64,000 nucleotides of DNA from Ruminococcus sp. Lineage in GTDB: Bacteria > Bacillota > Clostridia > Oscillospirales > Ruminococcaceae. A program made the position numbers and the translations under genes. Positions 34,473 through 44,124 of the stretch are shown one piece after another. Where the stretch lies: contig JAFYUM010000042.1 of the NCBI GenBank assembly GCA_017558505.1, positions 81,057 to 145,056 of the forward strand, written 5' to 3'. Every line of letters begins with the position of its first letter. Position 1 is the stretch's first letter. The notes beneath the pieces are model-generated. The model had not been told where the DNA came from and made no database searches. It was given only the letters and a program-made list of their open reading frames with translations.

Positions 34473-36449
34473 GTGAAAAAAAAGTTTCCGGGAGCTGCTC
34501 TGCTGATTCTCTGTGCAATTATTGCAAGTCAGCTGTTTGTTTCTATAGCACTTTTCGGATACAACAGACTATATGGCATTGTCGGCATAGCGTCGGCGCT
34601 TATACTTGCCATTGTACTGATTATTGTTTATGTGGTATTTTCAAAGAATTCACTGCGATATTTCACCAAAATGAACAGTCACCTTGAAAATTCAGCTGCT
34701 GAATATCTTAATACGCTTCCCGCACCTGTTGCAGTAACAGAAAAAAGCGGCAGAATTGTCTGGTATAACCGTGCATTTGCAAATGACATCTGTCCCGATA
34801 TGAGTATTTACGGTATGGATTTCATGGACTGTACTGCTGTTGATGTAAGAAATCTTATCAATGAGGATTATGTTATCTGCCGTATAAACAACTCAGTATA
34901 CAAGATAAACTATGAGGAGTTTACCAAGGACGACGTTACATTTCTGGTAATCTGCTTTGACGACGAGACAAAATACTATAAGCTCAAAAAAGAGTCGGAA
35001 GATGCTCATCCTGATGTTGTTGTTATGACAATCGACACATATGATGAAATCATGCAGAATGCCAAGGAAAGTGAAAAGGCAATTGCGGCAGTTGAAATTG
35101 AACAGCTTATTGAGAAATTCATGAACAACACCAACGGCTTTGTTAAGAAAATATCGCCGAATACCTTTTATGCTGTTCTGGAACACCGTCACCTCGAAAA
35201 TAAAATACATGAAAAATTCAAGATACTTGATATGGCAAGGGAGATAAAAATTGCCGGAAAATATTCCCTCACCCTGTCAATCGGCGTGGGTGACAACGCA
35301 AAAACCCTTGAAGAAAGCGAGAAAATCGCTCATCAGTGTCTTGAAATGGCTCTCGGCAGGGGCGGCGACCAGGCAGTTCTCAAAACCGAAAACGGCTACC
35401 GCTTCTTTGGCGGAATTTCCAAGGGCGTTGAAAAGATGTCCCGTACAAAAACACGTATTATAGCCAATGCAATGCAGGATTTATTCCTCAGCTCAGGTAG
35501 GATTTTCATTATGGGACACCGTTTCGGCGACCTTGACTCAATGGGTTCTGCCTGTGGTCTTGCAGGAGCATTGAAGCTTATGGGCAAAGAGGCACACATC
35601 GTTGTTGACCGTACAAAAAATCTTGCTGCCAACCTTATTGAAGCCGTTGAAGCTAAGGCTGGACAGGGACTTTTCGTAACACCTGCACAGGCTGTACAGG
35701 CGATAAATTCCAACGATCTGCTCATAATCGTTGATATTCACAACAAGAATATGATTGAATCAACAGAGCTTTACGAAAAATCCGAACAGATTATCGTTAT
35801 TGACCACCACAGAAAAACAGCCAATTACATTGATAATTCGGTTATTTTCTATCATGAACCCCATTCTTCCTCTGCTTCTGAAATGGTTACGGAGCTTATT
35901 CAGTATTTCCGTTTTGCCGGAGATGAAAAGCTCCCTGCATACTGTGCCGAAGCACTTCTTGCAGGCATTATGCTTGACACAAAGAATTTTGTTATGCGTA
36001 CAGGTGCAAGAACATTTGAAGCAGCTGCTTTCCTCAAAAAGTTAGGGGCAGATACCGTTGCAGTCAAAATGCTTTTTTCAAACTCCTTCGACTCATACAA
36101 AAACAAGGCAGAAATTGTTGCTTCTGCAAACATTTATAAAAAATGTGCCATCGCTATTGCTGATACAGAATCAGGCGATATACGTATTGTTGCACCGCAG
36201 GCAGCTGACGAACTGCTGAACATAACAGATGTTGACGCTTCATTTGTAATATACCGGACAAATTCCGGAGCAAATATCTCAGCACGTTCTCTCGGTGCGG
36301 TCAATGTCCAGATTATAATGGAAAAACTGGGGGGCGGCGGTCACCAGACCATGGCTGCTACACAACTTAAGGATATTTCCTCAGCAGAAGCCGCCGAGCT
36401 TCTTATCAAGGCGATTGACAGCCGTGATGAGGAAATCAGCAACTCATAA
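34473..36449 (+). CDS. gdpP: c-di-AMP phosphodiesterase of the GdpP type
   Basis: 658 residues from a GTG at 34473, eight bases after AAGGAGG; the ATG two bases earlier is followed at once by TGA. Two N-terminal helices, a PAS-like domain (LPAPVAVTEKSGRIVWYN), a degenerate GGDEF domain, then DHH and DHHA1 domains with GHRFGDLDSMGSA, VIDHHRKTA and EKLGGGGHQTMAATQ. The membrane-bound enzyme hydrolyses c-di-AMP and affects potassium and cell-wall homeostasis. The order gdpP-rplI-dnaB is common in Firmicutes. Confidence 0.93.
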   Translation: MKKKFPGAALLILCAIIASQLFVSIALFGYNRLYGIVGIASALILAIVLIIVYVVFSKNSLRYFTKMNSHLENSAAEYLNTLPAPVAVTEKSGRIVWYNRAFANDICPDMSIYGMDFMDCTAVDVRNLINEDYVICRINNSVYKINYEEFTKDDVTFLVICFDDETKYYKLKKESEDAHPDVVVMTIDTYDEIMQNAKESEKAIAAVEIEQLIEKFMNNTNGFVKKISPNTFYAVLEHRHLENKIHEKFKILDMAREIKIAGKYSLTLSIGVGDNAKTLEESEKIAHQCLEMALGRGGDQAVLKTENGYRFFGGISKGVEKMSRTKTRIIANAMQDLFLSSGRIFIMGHRFGDLDSMGSACGLAGALKLMGKEAHIVVDRTKNLAANLIEAVEAKAGQGLFVTPAQAVQAINSNDLLIIVDIHNKNMIESTELYEKSEQIIVIDHHRKTANYIDNSVIFYHEPHSSSASEMVTELIQYFRFAGDEKLPAYCAEALLAGIMLDTKNFVMRTGARTFEAAAFLKKLGADTVAVKMLFSNSFDSYKNKAEIVASANIYKKCAIAIADTESGDIRIVAPQAADELLNITDVDASFVIYRTNSGANISARSLGAVNVQIIMEKLGGGGHQTMAATQLKDISSAEAAELLIKAIDSRDEEISNS

Positions 36450-36483
36450 AAATTCACATCAGGAATGAAAGGAATTGTAAATT

Positions 36484-36930
36484 ATGAAAGTTATCTACTT
36501 ACAGGATGTTAAAGGCTCAGGAAAAAAGGGCGAGGTAAAAAATGTAGCTGACGGCTACGCAAGAAATATGCTTCTCCCAAAGGGACTTGCTGTTGAAGCT
36601 ACTCCCGAAAATCTCAGCAAGCTTGCAGGTCAGAAATCCTCTGCACAGTTCAAGATTGACACAGAGAAAAAGGCTGCCGAGGAAGCTGCTGCAAAGGTAA
36701 AGGACAAGAAGCTTGTTATCAAGGCAAAGGCTGGCTCAAACGACCGTCTTTTCGGCTCTGTTACAGCTGCTCATGTTGCCGACGCTCTCAACACACAGCT
36801 TGGTATAAAGGTTGACAAGAAAAAAATTGCACTCAGCACAGACATAAAGAATTTCGGATCATACTCCGCAACAATTAAATTCTACACAGGAGTATCCGAA
36901 AAGGTTGATGTTGAGGTAGTTGAGGGCTGA
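36484..36930 (+). CDS. rplI: 50S ribosomal protein L9
   Basis: 148 residues. The N-terminal rRNA-binding domain reads [20 protein letters not shown] then [13 protein letters not shown]; a charged alpha-helical linker and the C-terminal domain follow. Its TGA overlaps the dnaB ATG (TGATG). Confidence 0.97.
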   Translation: MKVIYLQDVKGSGKKGEVKNVADGYARNMLLPKGLAVEATPENLSKLAGQKSSAQFKIDTEKKAAEEAAAKVKDKKLVIKAKAGSNDRLFGSVTAAHVADALNTQLGIKVDKKKIALSTDIKNFGSYSATIKFYTGVSEKVDVEVVEG

Positions 36931-38279
36931 TGGACGCTAACAGCTTATTCTCCGCCGCTGAATTTCCACACAGCATAGAAGCGGAACAGTCGGTCATCGG
37001 TGCGGTGCTTGCCGATTCTACCGTTATGCCCACTGTCATTGAAAAAATCAAACCCGAATATTTCTACAGCGAAAATCACAAGAAAATATTCGGTGTAATC
37101 TACCGTATGTTCACGGGAGGCTCCCCTATCGACCCCGTCACCGTACTGAACGAGGTTGAAAAGCTTGGTATATTCGATTCAGCAACCGAGGGAAAGCGTT
37201 ACCTTATGGAAATCGCCAACACTCTCCCCACTACGGAGAATATCGAAAGCTACTGCAAAATCGTTGCGGATAAGTATTTTATCCGAAGCCTTGGCTTTGT
37301 AGCGAGGGGCATTATTGACGATATCCAGTCGGGAGAAACCGATGCACAGCTTCTTCTCGATTCCGCAGAGCAGAGGATATACGATATCCGACAGGGACGA
37401 AATGTCAGTGGACTTTCATCCCTCCACGACGCTGTGATTGAAGCCTATGACAGGCTTGGTAAAATTACAGGCGAGGACAAGGATAAGTATATCGGAGCAA
37501 AAACAGGCTTTAGCCTCCTTGATACTATAACCTCGGGACTTAACAAATCTGACCTTATTATCATTGCCGCCCGTCCTGCCATGGGTAAAACTTCATTTGC
37601 AATGAATATAGCCACCAACGTGGCACGCCGCAATGATAAGGATGTTGTTATTTTCAACCTCGAAATGTCAAAGGAACAGCTTGCTACACGACTTCTTTCC
37701 ACAGAAGCTCTCGTAGAATCGGGAAATCTCCGTAACGGACGAATTAAAACCGAGGAGTGGGTGCGTCTTGCTACAAGTGCGGCATATCTTGGCACTCTGC
37801 CTATGTATATTGACGATACGGCAAGTATGACTGTTCAACAGATGAAGGCAAAGCTCCGCCGCGTAAAAAATCTCGGCTTGGTAGTTATCGACTACCTTCA
37901 GCTTATGGGTTCAACCTCACGCTCCGACAACCGTGTAACGGTAATTTCAGAAATCACACGACAGCTAAAGGTTATGGCAAAGGAACTAAATGTTCCCGTG
38001 GTACTTCTTTCACAGCTCTCCCGTGCTGTTGAAAGCCGTACAGACAAGCGACCTATGATGTCAGACCTCCGTGAATCGGGTTCTATCGAGCAGGACGCTG
38101 ATATTATACTTTTTCTTTATCGTGATGCTTATTATAACAAGGAAAGCACAAAACAGAATATTTCTGAGTGTATTGTTGCTAAAAACCGTCATGGTGAAAC
38201 GGGTACTGTAGAGCTGATATGGAACGGTCAGTTCACGCGTTTTTCAAATCCCGAGTATAATCAGCCACCCGAGGGTTAA
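36930..38279 (+). CDS. dnaB: Replicative DNA helicase
   Basis: 449 residues. The N-terminal helical domain begins PHSIEAEQSVIGAVL; the RecA-like domain has Walker A AARPAMGKTSFAMN, Walker B LVVIDYLQLM, and SQLSRAVESR with DLRESGSIEQDAD. It is a hexameric 5'-3' helicase at the fork. Coupled by overlaps to rplI and tilS. Confidence 0.97.
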   Translation: MDANSLFSAAEFPHSIEAEQSVIGAVLADSTVMPTVIEKIKPEYFYSENHKKIFGVIYRMFTGGSPIDPVTVLNEVEKLGIFDSATEGKRYLMEIANTLPTTENIESYCKIVADKYFIRSLGFVARGIIDDIQSGETDAQLLLDSAEQRIYDIRQGRNVSGLSSLHDAVIEAYDRLGKITGEDKDKYIGAKTGFSLLDTITSGLNKSDLIIIAARPAMGKTSFAMNIATNVARRNDKDVVIFNLEMSKEQLATRLLSTEALVESGNLRNGRIKTEEWVRLATSAAYLGTLPMYIDDTASMTVQQMKAKLRRVKNLGLVVIDYLQLMGSTSRSDNRVTVISEITRQLKVMAKELNVPVVLLSQLSRAVESRTDKRPMMSDLRESGSIEQDADIILFLYRDAYYNKESTKQNISECIVAKNRHGETGTVELIWNGQFTRFSNPEYNQPPEG

Positions 38280-39625
38280 TGACAATGCTGATAAAAATAA
38301 GCAATACTGCAAAAAAATATAATATGATAAAGTCGGGTGATACTGTTGTATGCGGTCTTTCGGGAGGTGCGGACAGCGTATGCCTGCTGCTCTCCATGAA
38401 GGAATTATCAGCAGAGCTTGATTTCTCTGTAGAGGCACTTCATGTCAATCATTGCCTCCGTGGAGCTGAAAGCGACCGTGACGAGCAGTTCTGCCGTGAT
38501 TTGTGCCAATGGCTTAATGTGCCTTTTACAGCTGTTTCCTGCGATGTCAAGGGATATTCCCACAAAAACGGCTTATCCTGTGAGGAGGCCGCAAGGGAAT
38601 TGCGATATGGAATTTTCCGTGAATATTCCAGAGGAAAACTCCTTGCAACGGCTCACAATGCCGACGATAACCTTGAAACAATGCTCCTTAACCTCATAAG
38701 AGGTACGGGACTTAAAGGCATTGCAGGTATCCCACCCGTAAGGGAAAATATAATACGTCCTCTTATTGAAGCTTCAAGGCTTGAAATTGAGGAATATCTG
38801 CAAAAACACGGACAGGATTTCGTAACTGACAGTTCAAACCTCACTGACGACTACACAAGAAATAAAATCCGCCATAAAATAATCCCCCTTATGAAGGAGC
38901 TGAATGGTTCGATTACGCAGACAACCGTCCGTACTGCGGAGGTTTTACGCAGCGAAAATCAGCTTATTGACGAGGCTGTTCATTCCGCTTATGAAAAATG
39001 TTTCAAAGACGGTATATTTATTGGTCTCGGAGAGTATAATCAGGTTATACGCAGGCGCTGTATTGCAAAATATCTTTCAGATAATTCCCTCCCCTTTTCA
39101 AACAAAAGGCTGACGGACTGCGACAATATACTGATTAACGGCGGAAAAATAAATATTTCGGGGAATACTTATCTCATTTCTGATGATAATTCTTTCAGAC
39201 TTGAAGAAATCTCCCGACAAAAAGACGTTGAACTTATTTCAAAAACTCTTGAAATCGGTGAAAACAGGATTTTTCCGGATTCCGTTCTCATTAGCGAACT
39301 GATCAATTGTGAAAGTTTGAAGAAAATTGACTTTGTTCATAAAAAATTAACATTTTATCTGCTGGATTATGATAAAATAAAAGGAACAGCTATTGTCAGA
39401 AACAGAAAATTCGGCGATAAGCTTAAATTAAGAGGACGCAAATTCACATCCTCTGTAAAAAAAATAATAAATGAAACTATTCCCGTATCACAACGAAACA
39501 GTCTTCATTTCATCGAGGACGAAGAAGGAACGGTATTTGCTGAAAAAATCGGCATAGCTGACAGAGTCGCCCCCGACGAAAATACCAAAAGACTGCTGAA
39601 AATCTACGTTCAGAGGGAAGGATAG
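38279..39625 (+). CDS. tilS: tRNA(Ile)-lysidine synthase
   Basis: 448 residues. The PP-loop is VVCGLSGGADSVCLL; HVNHCLRGAESDRDEQF, TAHNADDNLETMLLNLIRGTG and NKIRHKIIPLM follow, then a C-terminal TilS substrate-binding domain. It modifies C34 of the tRNA(Ile) CAU anticodon. The ATG overlaps the dnaB stop (TAATG). In many Firmicutes hpt lies between tilS and ftsH; it is missing here. Confidence 0.94.
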   Translation: MTMLIKISNTAKKYNMIKSGDTVVCGLSGGADSVCLLLSMKELSAELDFSVEALHVNHCLRGAESDRDEQFCRDLCQWLNVPFTAVSCDVKGYSHKNGLSCEEAARELRYGIFREYSRGKLLATAHNADDNLETMLLNLIRGTGLKGIAGIPPVRENIIRPLIEASRLEIEEYLQKHGQDFVTDSSNLTDDYTRNKIRHKIIPLMKELNGSITQTTVRTAEVLRSENQLIDEAVHSAYEKCFKDGIFIGLGEYNQVIRRRCIAKYLSDNSLPFSNKRLTDCDNILINGGKINISGNTYLISDDNSFRLEEISRQKDVELISKTLEIGENRIFPDSVLISELINCESLKKIDFVHKKLTFYLLDYDKIKGTAIVRNRKFGDKLKLRGRKFTSSVKKIINETIPVSQRNSLHFIEDEEGTVFAEKIGIADRVAPDENTKRLLKIYVQREG

Positions 39626-39627
39626 GA

Positions 39628-41553
39628 GTGTGCAAGTTGACACCAAAAAAGAGCAGAGGCGGATTTTCATATCTGCTGGTTTTACTCATATCAATATTCT
39701 GCGTTTATTTTGTAATATCAAAATTTACGGATATGGGACAGAAAACAGAATATACCAACGTAATCTCACAATTTGACAGTTATAACGTGTCTTATTACGA
39801 GCTTGATCTCGGAACAGGAGAACTGACATATCAGCTTCGTGGTGAGGAAGAAAAAAGAAAATATACTGTGCCCTATGTAAGTATTTTCCTTGATGATACC
39901 GATAATTATCGTGTGGAATACAACAAAAAATATCCCAACGAACCGCTGGTACAGAACTACATCAAGCCTACCGATAACACATGGCTGCTGACGCTTATAC
40001 CTGTTCTTCTTACAATCGGTATTGCTGTACTTATGTTCGTATTCTTAATGCGCCAGAGCGGAGGCGGAGGAAAATACAATAACTTCGGCAAGGCTAATTT
40101 AAAAAATCAGGCTGACGCAAGAAAGGCAACTTTCAAAGATGTTGCCGGTGCTGATGAGGAAAAACAGGAGCTTCAGGAAATCGTTGATTTTATGAAGAAT
40201 CCCAAGAAATATGCTGAAATTGGTGCTAAAATCCCCAAGGGCGTGCTGCTTCTCGGCCCTCCCGGTACAGGTAAGACACTCCTTGCAAGAGCTGTTGCAG
40301 ACGAGGCAAATGTGCCTTTCTTCCCGATTTCAGGTTCTGACTTCGTTGAAATGTTCGTAGGTGTAGGTGCTTCACGTGTCCGTGACCTCTTTGAACAGGC
40401 GAAAAAGCACGCTCCCTCTATAATCTTCATAGACGAAATCGATGCTGTAGGCCGTCACAGAGGTTCAGGTCTTGGCGGTAACCACGATGAACGTGAACAG
40501 ACTCTCAACCAGCTTCTCGTTGAAATGGACGGCTTTACAGGCAACGAAAGCGTTATTGTAATTGCCGCTACAAACCGCCGTGATATCCTTGATCCTGCCC
40601 TTCTCCGTCCAGGACGTTTCGACAGACAGATCGTGGTAGGTTATCCCGATGTAAAAGGACGTGAGGAAATCCTCAAGGTACACTCGCAGAACAAGCCCCT
40701 TGCTCCCGATGTTGACCTCCACGTTATTGCACAGACAACACAGGGCTTTACTGGTGCCGACCTTGAAAATCTTCTCAACGAAGCAGCTCTCCTTGCTGCT
40801 CGCGGCGACAGAAAGACTATCTGCGAAAAGGACATTGAGGAAGCCACAATGAAGGTTATTGCAGGCCCTGAAAAGAAATCCCGCATTGTAACAGAACACG
40901 ACAAGAAAATCACTGCTTATCACGAAGCAGGTCACGCTGTTGCGGCTTATAACCTGCCCACACAGGATAAGGTTCATCAGGTTACAATTATTCAGCGTGG
41001 TATGGCGGCAGGTCTTACAGTTACCCGCCCCGATACAAACGATATGCACGTGTCACGCAATCAGATGCGTGAAAGCATTGTAATGCTTCTCGGCGGCCGT
41101 GTTGCAGAGGAAATCTTCCTTGACGACATCTGCACAGGAGCTTCAAACGATATTGAACGTGCTACAAAGACTGCACGCAATATGGTTACAAGATACGGTT
41201 TCTCCAAAAAGCTTGGAACTGTGGCTTACGGCTCCGACAGCGACGAGGTATTCCTCGGCAAGGACTATGGCCATGTACAGAATTACAGCCAGTCCATTGC
41301 AGCACAGATTGACGATGAGGTAAGAGATATAATTGAAAAGGCGTATGCCGACTGTAAAGAAATCCTTACCGCTAATGCAAATAAAATGCATTTGCTTGCC
41401 GATTATCTGCTGAAATATGAGAAAATCGACAACGATAAGTTTGAGCGTCTTATGCGCGGTGAAAACATTGAGGCTAATGAGTCTGTTGTTTCTCCTGATC
41501 CCGTTCATGCCGAACCTGAAACCGTTGAAAACAGCGAGAATACAGAAGAATAA
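39628..41553 (+). CDS. ftsH: ATP-dependent zinc metalloprotease FtsH
   Basis: 641 residues. Two N-terminal membrane helices flank a small extracytoplasmic domain. The AAA+ domain has [24 protein letters not shown] and the SRH region with [19 protein letters not shown]; the zinc site is [13 protein letters not shown] at 39628 and a TTG at 39637 (eight bases after AGGAG) are both plausible starts; no ATG fits. It degrades membrane and regulatory proteins. A terminator follows. Confidence 0.95.
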   Translation: MCKLTPKKSRGGFSYLLVLLISIFCVYFVISKFTDMGQKTEYTNVISQFDSYNVSYYELDLGTGELTYQLRGEEEKRKYTVPYVSIFLDDTDNYRVEYNKKYPNEPLVQNYIKPTDNTWLLTLIPVLLTIGIAVLMFVFLMRQSGGGGKYNNFGKANLKNQADARKATFKDVAGADEEKQELQEIVDFMKNPKKYAEIGAKIPKGVLLLGPPGTGKTLLARAVADEANVPFFPISGSDFVEMFVGVGASRVRDLFEQAKKHAPSIIFIDEIDAVGRHRGSGLGGNHDEREQTLNQLLVEMDGFTGNESVIVIAATNRRDILDPALLRPGRFDRQIVVGYPDVKGREEILKVHSQNKPLAPDVDLHVIAQTTQGFTGADLENLLNEAALLAARGDRKTICEKDIEEATMKVIAGPEKKSRIVTEHDKKITAYHEAGHAVAAYNLPTQDKVHQVTIIQRGMAAGLTVTRPDTNDMHVSRNQMRESIVMLLGGRVAEEIFLDDICTGASNDIERATKTARNMVTRYGFSKKLGTVAYGSDSDEVFLGKDYGHVQNYSQSIAAQIDDEVRDIIEKAYADCKEILTANANKMHLLADYLLKYEKIDNDKFERLMRGENIEANESVVSPDPVHAEPETVENSENTEE

Positions 41554-41560
41554 GTCCAAA

Positions 41561-41595
41561 AACCCCGATTTCGGAGAAGAAATCGGGGTTAAAGT
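41561..41595 (+). terminator. Terminator after ftsH
   Basis: A perfect 11-bp stem AACCCCGATTT/AAATCGGGGTT with 8-base loop, followed by AAAGTTTAA. Confidence 0.8.
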
Positions 41596-41725
41596 TTAAT
41601 TAAATATAAAATCAGGCATATATTTTTGAAAATATCGGAAAAATGAAGTAAAAACGGAGATATTCATCCTCATATAATCTCTACTCACCTGTAGTCTGAT
41701 TCCATTCACCATTCTGTCTGGGAAC

Positions 41726-43210
41726 CTACTCAGTAGTAGTTGTGGAATCTTCAACGGGAGGTTCTTCATCACCGTATTTAGGCAGAGGTGGTGATTCTGT
41801 TTCAGGCTCGAGGAACGCTCCGATAGCTTCAAATGCAGTATAGGGATCTCCGCCTGAAAGACAAGTATATCTGCCCTCTGCAAAGTTGAAGCTGTAGGTT
41901 CCTATTGTTGCTCTCTTGTTGTTGCTGAGGTTTGTGATAATAGCTGTAACATTTACATTTTTACCTGAACCGATAATGTTCTGTGTGAGCTGGCAATATT
42001 CGGGACAGCAGAAAGTGGCTGACTCCTGATTCTCAGGAGTACCGTCTTCCTTTTGTACCATAAACGCAATTACGAAACGTCCGTTTGCCTCGGCAGGAAG
42101 GTCAAATGTTATCGGAACTTCACCGTCAGGCTTTTTGCCGTTACTGAATGTAAGAGTAATTTCTGTTCCCTTTTCAACCTTTTCGCCTGCCTCAATAGAC
42201 TGCTCGATTACCTGTCCCTCAGGCTCGTAGGATGCTTCAATTCGCTGATTACGTGCTGTTTCTTCTGCTGACTCTCTCTTTACAGTGTAGGGTATAAAAT
42301 TCAGCTCTGCACTATTGCAGTTTTCATATTCTGCCCAGGCACTTTCGTATTCTTCCTTTGTGCAGCGGTTGTTATCATGCAGATAAAATTGTCCGCCTTC
42401 ATAGTTATCCTGTGGTGTAAAGTATGTAAGGTAATCCTGATCACCATCTGAAAACTCAACATTTTCCCATGTGAGAATTCTTAAAAGACAATAATCAGTA
42501 TCATCATCATTTTCTTTTAGAATTTCATAATACTTACGATTCTGCAAATCAAACTTAAACTCATCTGCAACTATACGATAAAAAGCTATATATTCTGTTC
42601 CATTAAAAAAGTATATTGTCGTACTTACACTCTCAGGTATATCAAGAACTTTACTATGAATAAACAATTCATCTACTGAGTCATTGTTAATATCCAGATA
42701 AGCGTAATCTATTTTTAAATCATCTACGCTTAAACCTACGATATTCTTCTCATAACACTCAAATGTGGCCTGAACTTCATATTCAAGTCGCTTATTGCGT
42801 GCAATTTCTTCCTGCGTCTGATTTGCTGGTTCAGTAGTGCTTACAGCAGGCAGGTCAGGCTCTACAGGCTTGTCAATATCCCCTCTGCCTATATTTTTCA
42901 CAAGAAATACAGAGCCTGCGGCAAGTCCCACAACAGCGGCAGTATTTACAACTCCTGTCATAATCTTTCTGATTTTGCTTCTGTTGTAAACTTCTACGTT
43001 TTCAACAACTTCTGCATTTTCGTCTGTCACTATTTTTTCAATCCCTGTATTTTCGCCCTTGATTGCGTCATTAAATCTCTTTTTTGTCATTTCTAAAATC
43101 CTCTTTTTCGTCTTTTCGTCAAGCATATCCATGTCCGTCCCGATTCTGTCAATTTTGTCAAGCCCTACGTTGTCAAGTATATCAAAACCTACGGTCTTTT
43201 TCTCTTTCAT
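41726..43210 (-). CDS. Anti-sigma-factor-like transmembrane protein with PASTA-like segment
   Basis: 494 residues. A cytoplasmic N-terminal region of about 85 residues precedes one membrane helix (VVNTAAVVGLAAGSVFLV). A Thr/Pro-rich linker follows, then an extracellular domain of about 170 residues with Asp-rich DINNDSVDELF, and a segment near residue 330 resembling a PASTA repeat (GQVIEQSIEAGEKVEKGTEI, then TLTFSNG). The ATG overlaps the stop of the sigma-factor gene (TAATG), so it is the likely anti-sigma partner. The C-terminal TTTTE ends in TAG, after which 14 more codons stay open in frame. The signal sensed is unknown. Confidence 0.65.
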   Translation of the reverse strand: MKEKKTVGFDILDNVGLDKIDRIGTDMDMLDEKTKKRILEMTKKRFNDAIKGENTGIEKIVTDENAEVVENVEVYNRSKIRKIMTGVVNTAAVVGLAAGSVFLVKNIGRGDIDKPVEPDLPAVSTTEPANQTQEEIARNKRLEYEVQATFECYEKNIVGLSVDDLKIDYAYLDINNDSVDELFIHSKVLDIPESVSTTIYFFNGTEYIAFYRIVADEFKFDLQNRKYYEILKENDDDTDYCLLRILTWENVEFSDGDQDYLTYFTPQDNYEGGQFYLHDNNRCTKEEYESAWAEYENCNSAELNFIPYTVKRESAEETARNQRIEASYEPEGQVIEQSIEAGEKVEKGTEITLTFSNGKKPDGEVPITFDLPAEANGRFVIAFMVQKEDGTPENQESATFCCPEYCQLTQNIIGSGKNVNVTAIITNLSNNKRATIGTYSFNFAEGRYTCLSGGDPYTAFEAIGAFLEPETESPPLPKYGDEEPPVEDSTTTTE

Positions 43211-43785
43211 TAAAATCCCTCCTTTAAGGTTATACCTTCATTTGCAAGGAGCTTTTCAAGGCGGCTTAATGCCCTGCTGCACCGCACTCTCACTGCTCCC
43301 GAGGTCATTGAAAGCTTTTTCGCTATTTCCTTTGAGCTTCTGTTAAAATAGAATTTCTGTAAAACTATTGTGGTATCGGGATCTCCAAGGCTTTCTATGA
43401 GCCTTATCATTATATCCCTCAATTCCTCTTTTTCCGCTTCTTCCTCAATTCTTTTGTCATCGGGAATATCAGCAAAATAGTCCTCCGTCGATACTGTTCT
43501 GCCGCTTTTTGCAGTAAGAGAATGAAACTTATTTATTGCCTTTCTGCTTGCAATTGTGCCGATATAGCCCTTTAAATCTCCGTCTGAACCCTGGTTGTTA
43601 TGATAATTGAGAAATACAGCAAGGAAAACATCGCTGACACATTCCTCTATATCCTCTTTTGTTGTACAGCTTCTCAATTTGTTGAAAACAATTGTGTAAA
43701 CATAGTTTATGTATTCCTCGTAGAGCTTATTCTGCGCCTGCGTTTCGGATTTTTCACTCAATTCACGATATTCCTTGTCCGTCAT
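43210..43785 (-). CDS. ECF-type RNA polymerase sigma factor
   Basis: 191 residues from the ATG at 43785, preceded by AAAGGGG; a longer reading is not supported. Sigma region 2 lies around residues 20-90 (YEEYINYVYTIVFNKL, DIEECVSDVFLAVF), region 4 around 120-185 (SSKEIAKKLSMTSGAVRVRC). It is co-transcribed with the transmembrane partner downstream. The promoter at 43917-43945 is of the housekeeping type, so no autoregulation is evident. Confidence 0.88.
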   Translation of the reverse strand: MTDKEYRELSEKSETQAQNKLYEEYINYVYTIVFNKLRSCTTKEDIEECVSDVFLAVFLNYHNNQGSDGDLKGYIGTIASRKAINKFHSLTAKSGRTVSTEDYFADIPDDKRIEEEAEKEELRDIMIRLIESLGDPDTTIVLQKFYFNRSSKEIAKKLSMTSGAVRVRCSRALSRLEKLLANEGITLKEGF

Positions 43786-43916
43786 ATTCCCACCCCTTTC
43801 CACGCTGTACAAAAGCGTTTTTTGTATTGAATGCATTCTGTAATATATACTCCATTGCAATTTCCAAAGTGTTACACTTTTTTCAAAAATTTCAAGAAAA
43901 GTTTTTTCACTTGAAA

Positions 43917-43945
43917 ATTATATCATATAATGTATGTTCCGTCAA
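43917..43945 (-). promoter_or_regulatory. Promoter of the ECF sigma operon
   Basis: Minus-strand TTGACG (43940-43945), 17-base spacer, TATAAT (43917-43922). The leader is about 125 bases. The 339-base gap to glnN contains this and the glnN promoter. GTTACACTTT occurs in both leaders (43871-43880, 44094-44103). Confidence 0.75.
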
Positions 43946-44017
43946 TACAACAGCAAATTACATAATTTATTACGGATATTGGCGGTATTATTTAATGTCT
44001 ATTTATTCCTCGGAATA

Positions 44018-44046
44018 TTGACCTTGCACCTGAAATATGATATAAT
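44018..44046 (+). promoter_or_regulatory. Promoter of glnN
   Basis: TTGACC (44018-44023), 17-base spacer, TATAAT (44041-44046). The 72-base leader holds two hairpins: GGAATTT/AAATTCC (44054-44073) and GTAACA/TGTTAC (44079-44098). It does not match the known glutamine-binding glnA RNA by eye. Confidence 0.75.
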
Positions 44047-44124
44047 ATATATTGGAATTTTATTTTAAATTCCTGTCAGTAACAGATAACTATGTTACAC
44101 TTTATATATTAAGGAGCTAATTTT

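Noticed and set aside
34471..34473. ATG start for gdpP
   Set aside because: The ATG at 34471 is followed at once by TGA in its frame; the overlapping GTG at 34473 opens the real frame.
44053..44124. Glutamine riboswitch in the glnN leader
   Set aside because: Two small hairpins are present, but no conserved glnA/downstream-peptide RNA motif could be seen.
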